A stretch of 64,000 nucleotides of DNA from Agriotes lineatus (Eukaryota; Arthropoda; Insecta; Coleoptera; Elateridae): positions 1-64,000 of the forward strand of contig CALNHX010000265.1 in assembly GCA_940337035.1 (NCBI GenBank), in the 5' to 3' direction. The notes below the pieces were generated by a model. It searched no databases and had not been told where the DNA came from. It worked only from the letters and a program-made list of their open reading frames with translations. This document shows positions 63,398 to 64,000 of the stretch, piece by piece (the stretch's first letter is position 1; the number at the start of each line of letters is the position of its first letter). The translations under genes were made by a program, and so were the position numbers.

Positions 63398-63481
63398 GTC
63401 AGATTGGCCGAGCGGTCGAAGGCGCTGGATTCAAGCTCTGGTTCCTGTAAAGGAGCCTGGGTTCGAATCCCACATCTGACA
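63398..63481 (+). tRNA. tRNA-Leu (anticodon CAA), possibly degenerate
   Basis: Counterpart of the arm A tRNA. The acceptor stem, D arm, long variable arm and TTCGAAT loop are kept. The anticodon loop is TTCAAGC, giving CAA. Differences from the arm A copy: T stem CTGGG against CCCAC leaves a C:C mismatch, GGTCTAAGG is GGTCGAAGG, and the downstream TTTT is TTCT, so the nearest Pol III stop is lost. It may still be transcribed, but it looks less sound than its partner. It has no intron, although tRNA-Leu(CAA) genes in many eukaryotes carry one, which fits an origin by mutation from a TAA gene. Confidence 0.8.
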
Positions 63482-64000
63482 CTTGTTGTATCTTCTACTG
63501 ACATGCAGTGTCATTGCATTAACAAATTAGTTTAATTATATACTTTCTTCGCATAGGTGCACATATAAAGTAGTGTAAATGTGCTTACTGGAAATAAAAC
63601 AACTTTTCTTAAACAACCATATATTTTTCATACATTTATTACAATTTTTTTATTAATCGATAGACTTTGTATATTACATTGCTATGAAACATATACATTT
63701 ACAACATATTTTACAACTGTAGTTGAAACAGTCAATAGTTGGGTTTATTCGGAAAGCTTACACTTTGAAAATTATTACGTGATAAATTTTAACAAAGCAA
63801 TACAAATACTTTTCGTTTAATTTTACTCGATCAGTTCACCCAGTTGTATACATGCAATTGTAAGCCTAAGTCTAACATTGAACATCTCCTGCAGAACAGT
63901 ATCAATCAACTTTTTTAAAAATAAGTAAGGAGTTGTGGTGTATAGGGGTAAATAAGAATATAGTAACAATGTAACAATGTGTTTTATTTTATTTAGATAT

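Larger units (their letters stand above)
62841..64000. repeat. Large inverted repeat, arm B (runs off window)
   Basis: Reverse complement of 38,215-39,374. It may extend past base 64,000. A 79-codon frame at 63,581-63,820 has a counterpart at 38,395-38,634 in arm A. The four residue differences I see between them show no sign of selection for protein, so I do not call it a gene. Confidence 0.95.

Overview
The window looks like nuclear DNA of an arthropod, most likely an insect. The evidence is eukaryotic tRNA-Leu genes with Pol III features, a piggyBac transposase relic, an env-bearing BEL/Pao retrotransposon, a Ty3/gypsy-like LTR element, TATA plus TCAGT-type initiators, and AT-rich unique DNA next to a very large GC-rich satellite. 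I see no intact ordinary host protein gene.

Layout. (1) Bases 1-33,893 are one satellite array with the 12-bp unit AAGCGCCAAGCC and many point variants. The unit has no stop in any of six frames, so the array shows very long KPSA-type and LGLA-type open frames that are almost certainly artefacts. Higher-order copies about 9 kb apart fill the left two thirds; a second domain with 2.0-2.3 kb spacings follows from about 20.9 kb. (2) 33,894-38,214 is a patchwork of short direct repeats, a GATA-box module and a dead piggyBac transposase. (3) 38,215-39,374 and 62,841-64,000 are the arms of a large inverted repeat of at least 1,160 bp, cut by the window edge. Each arm carries a tRNA-Leu (anticodon TAA in one, CAA in the other) and the 5' part of a broken matrix-metalloproteinase-like gene. 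(4) Between the arms sits a BEL/Pao element (40,449-58,410, minus strand, 5-bp target duplication). Its own 3' LTR is split by a younger Ty3/gypsy-like element (40,923-50,106, 1,101-bp LTRs, 4-bp target duplication). (5) 58,416-62,840 is a compact stretch with the C-terminus of a family-B DNA polymerase of the viral/Polinton type, several unrecognised ORFs, TATA/initiator promoters and short tandem repeats.

How it fits together. Removing the BEL element and one target duplication leaves roughly 7.8 kb between and including the inverted arms. That unit has terminal-type inverted repeats, a PolB relic, a metalloproteinase relic and closely packed short genes, so it may be a decayed Polinton/virus-like DNA element. 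This is inference.

The two most unusual points are as follows. The BEL/Pao polyprotein keeps Gag, protease and integrase in one open frame, but its reverse transcriptase/RNase H segment is missing and is replaced by degenerate repeats plus a stretch that resembles the element's own env. The nested LTR element has near-identical LTRs and an open gag but no pol that I can detect. Both would therefore depend on enzymes supplied by other elements.
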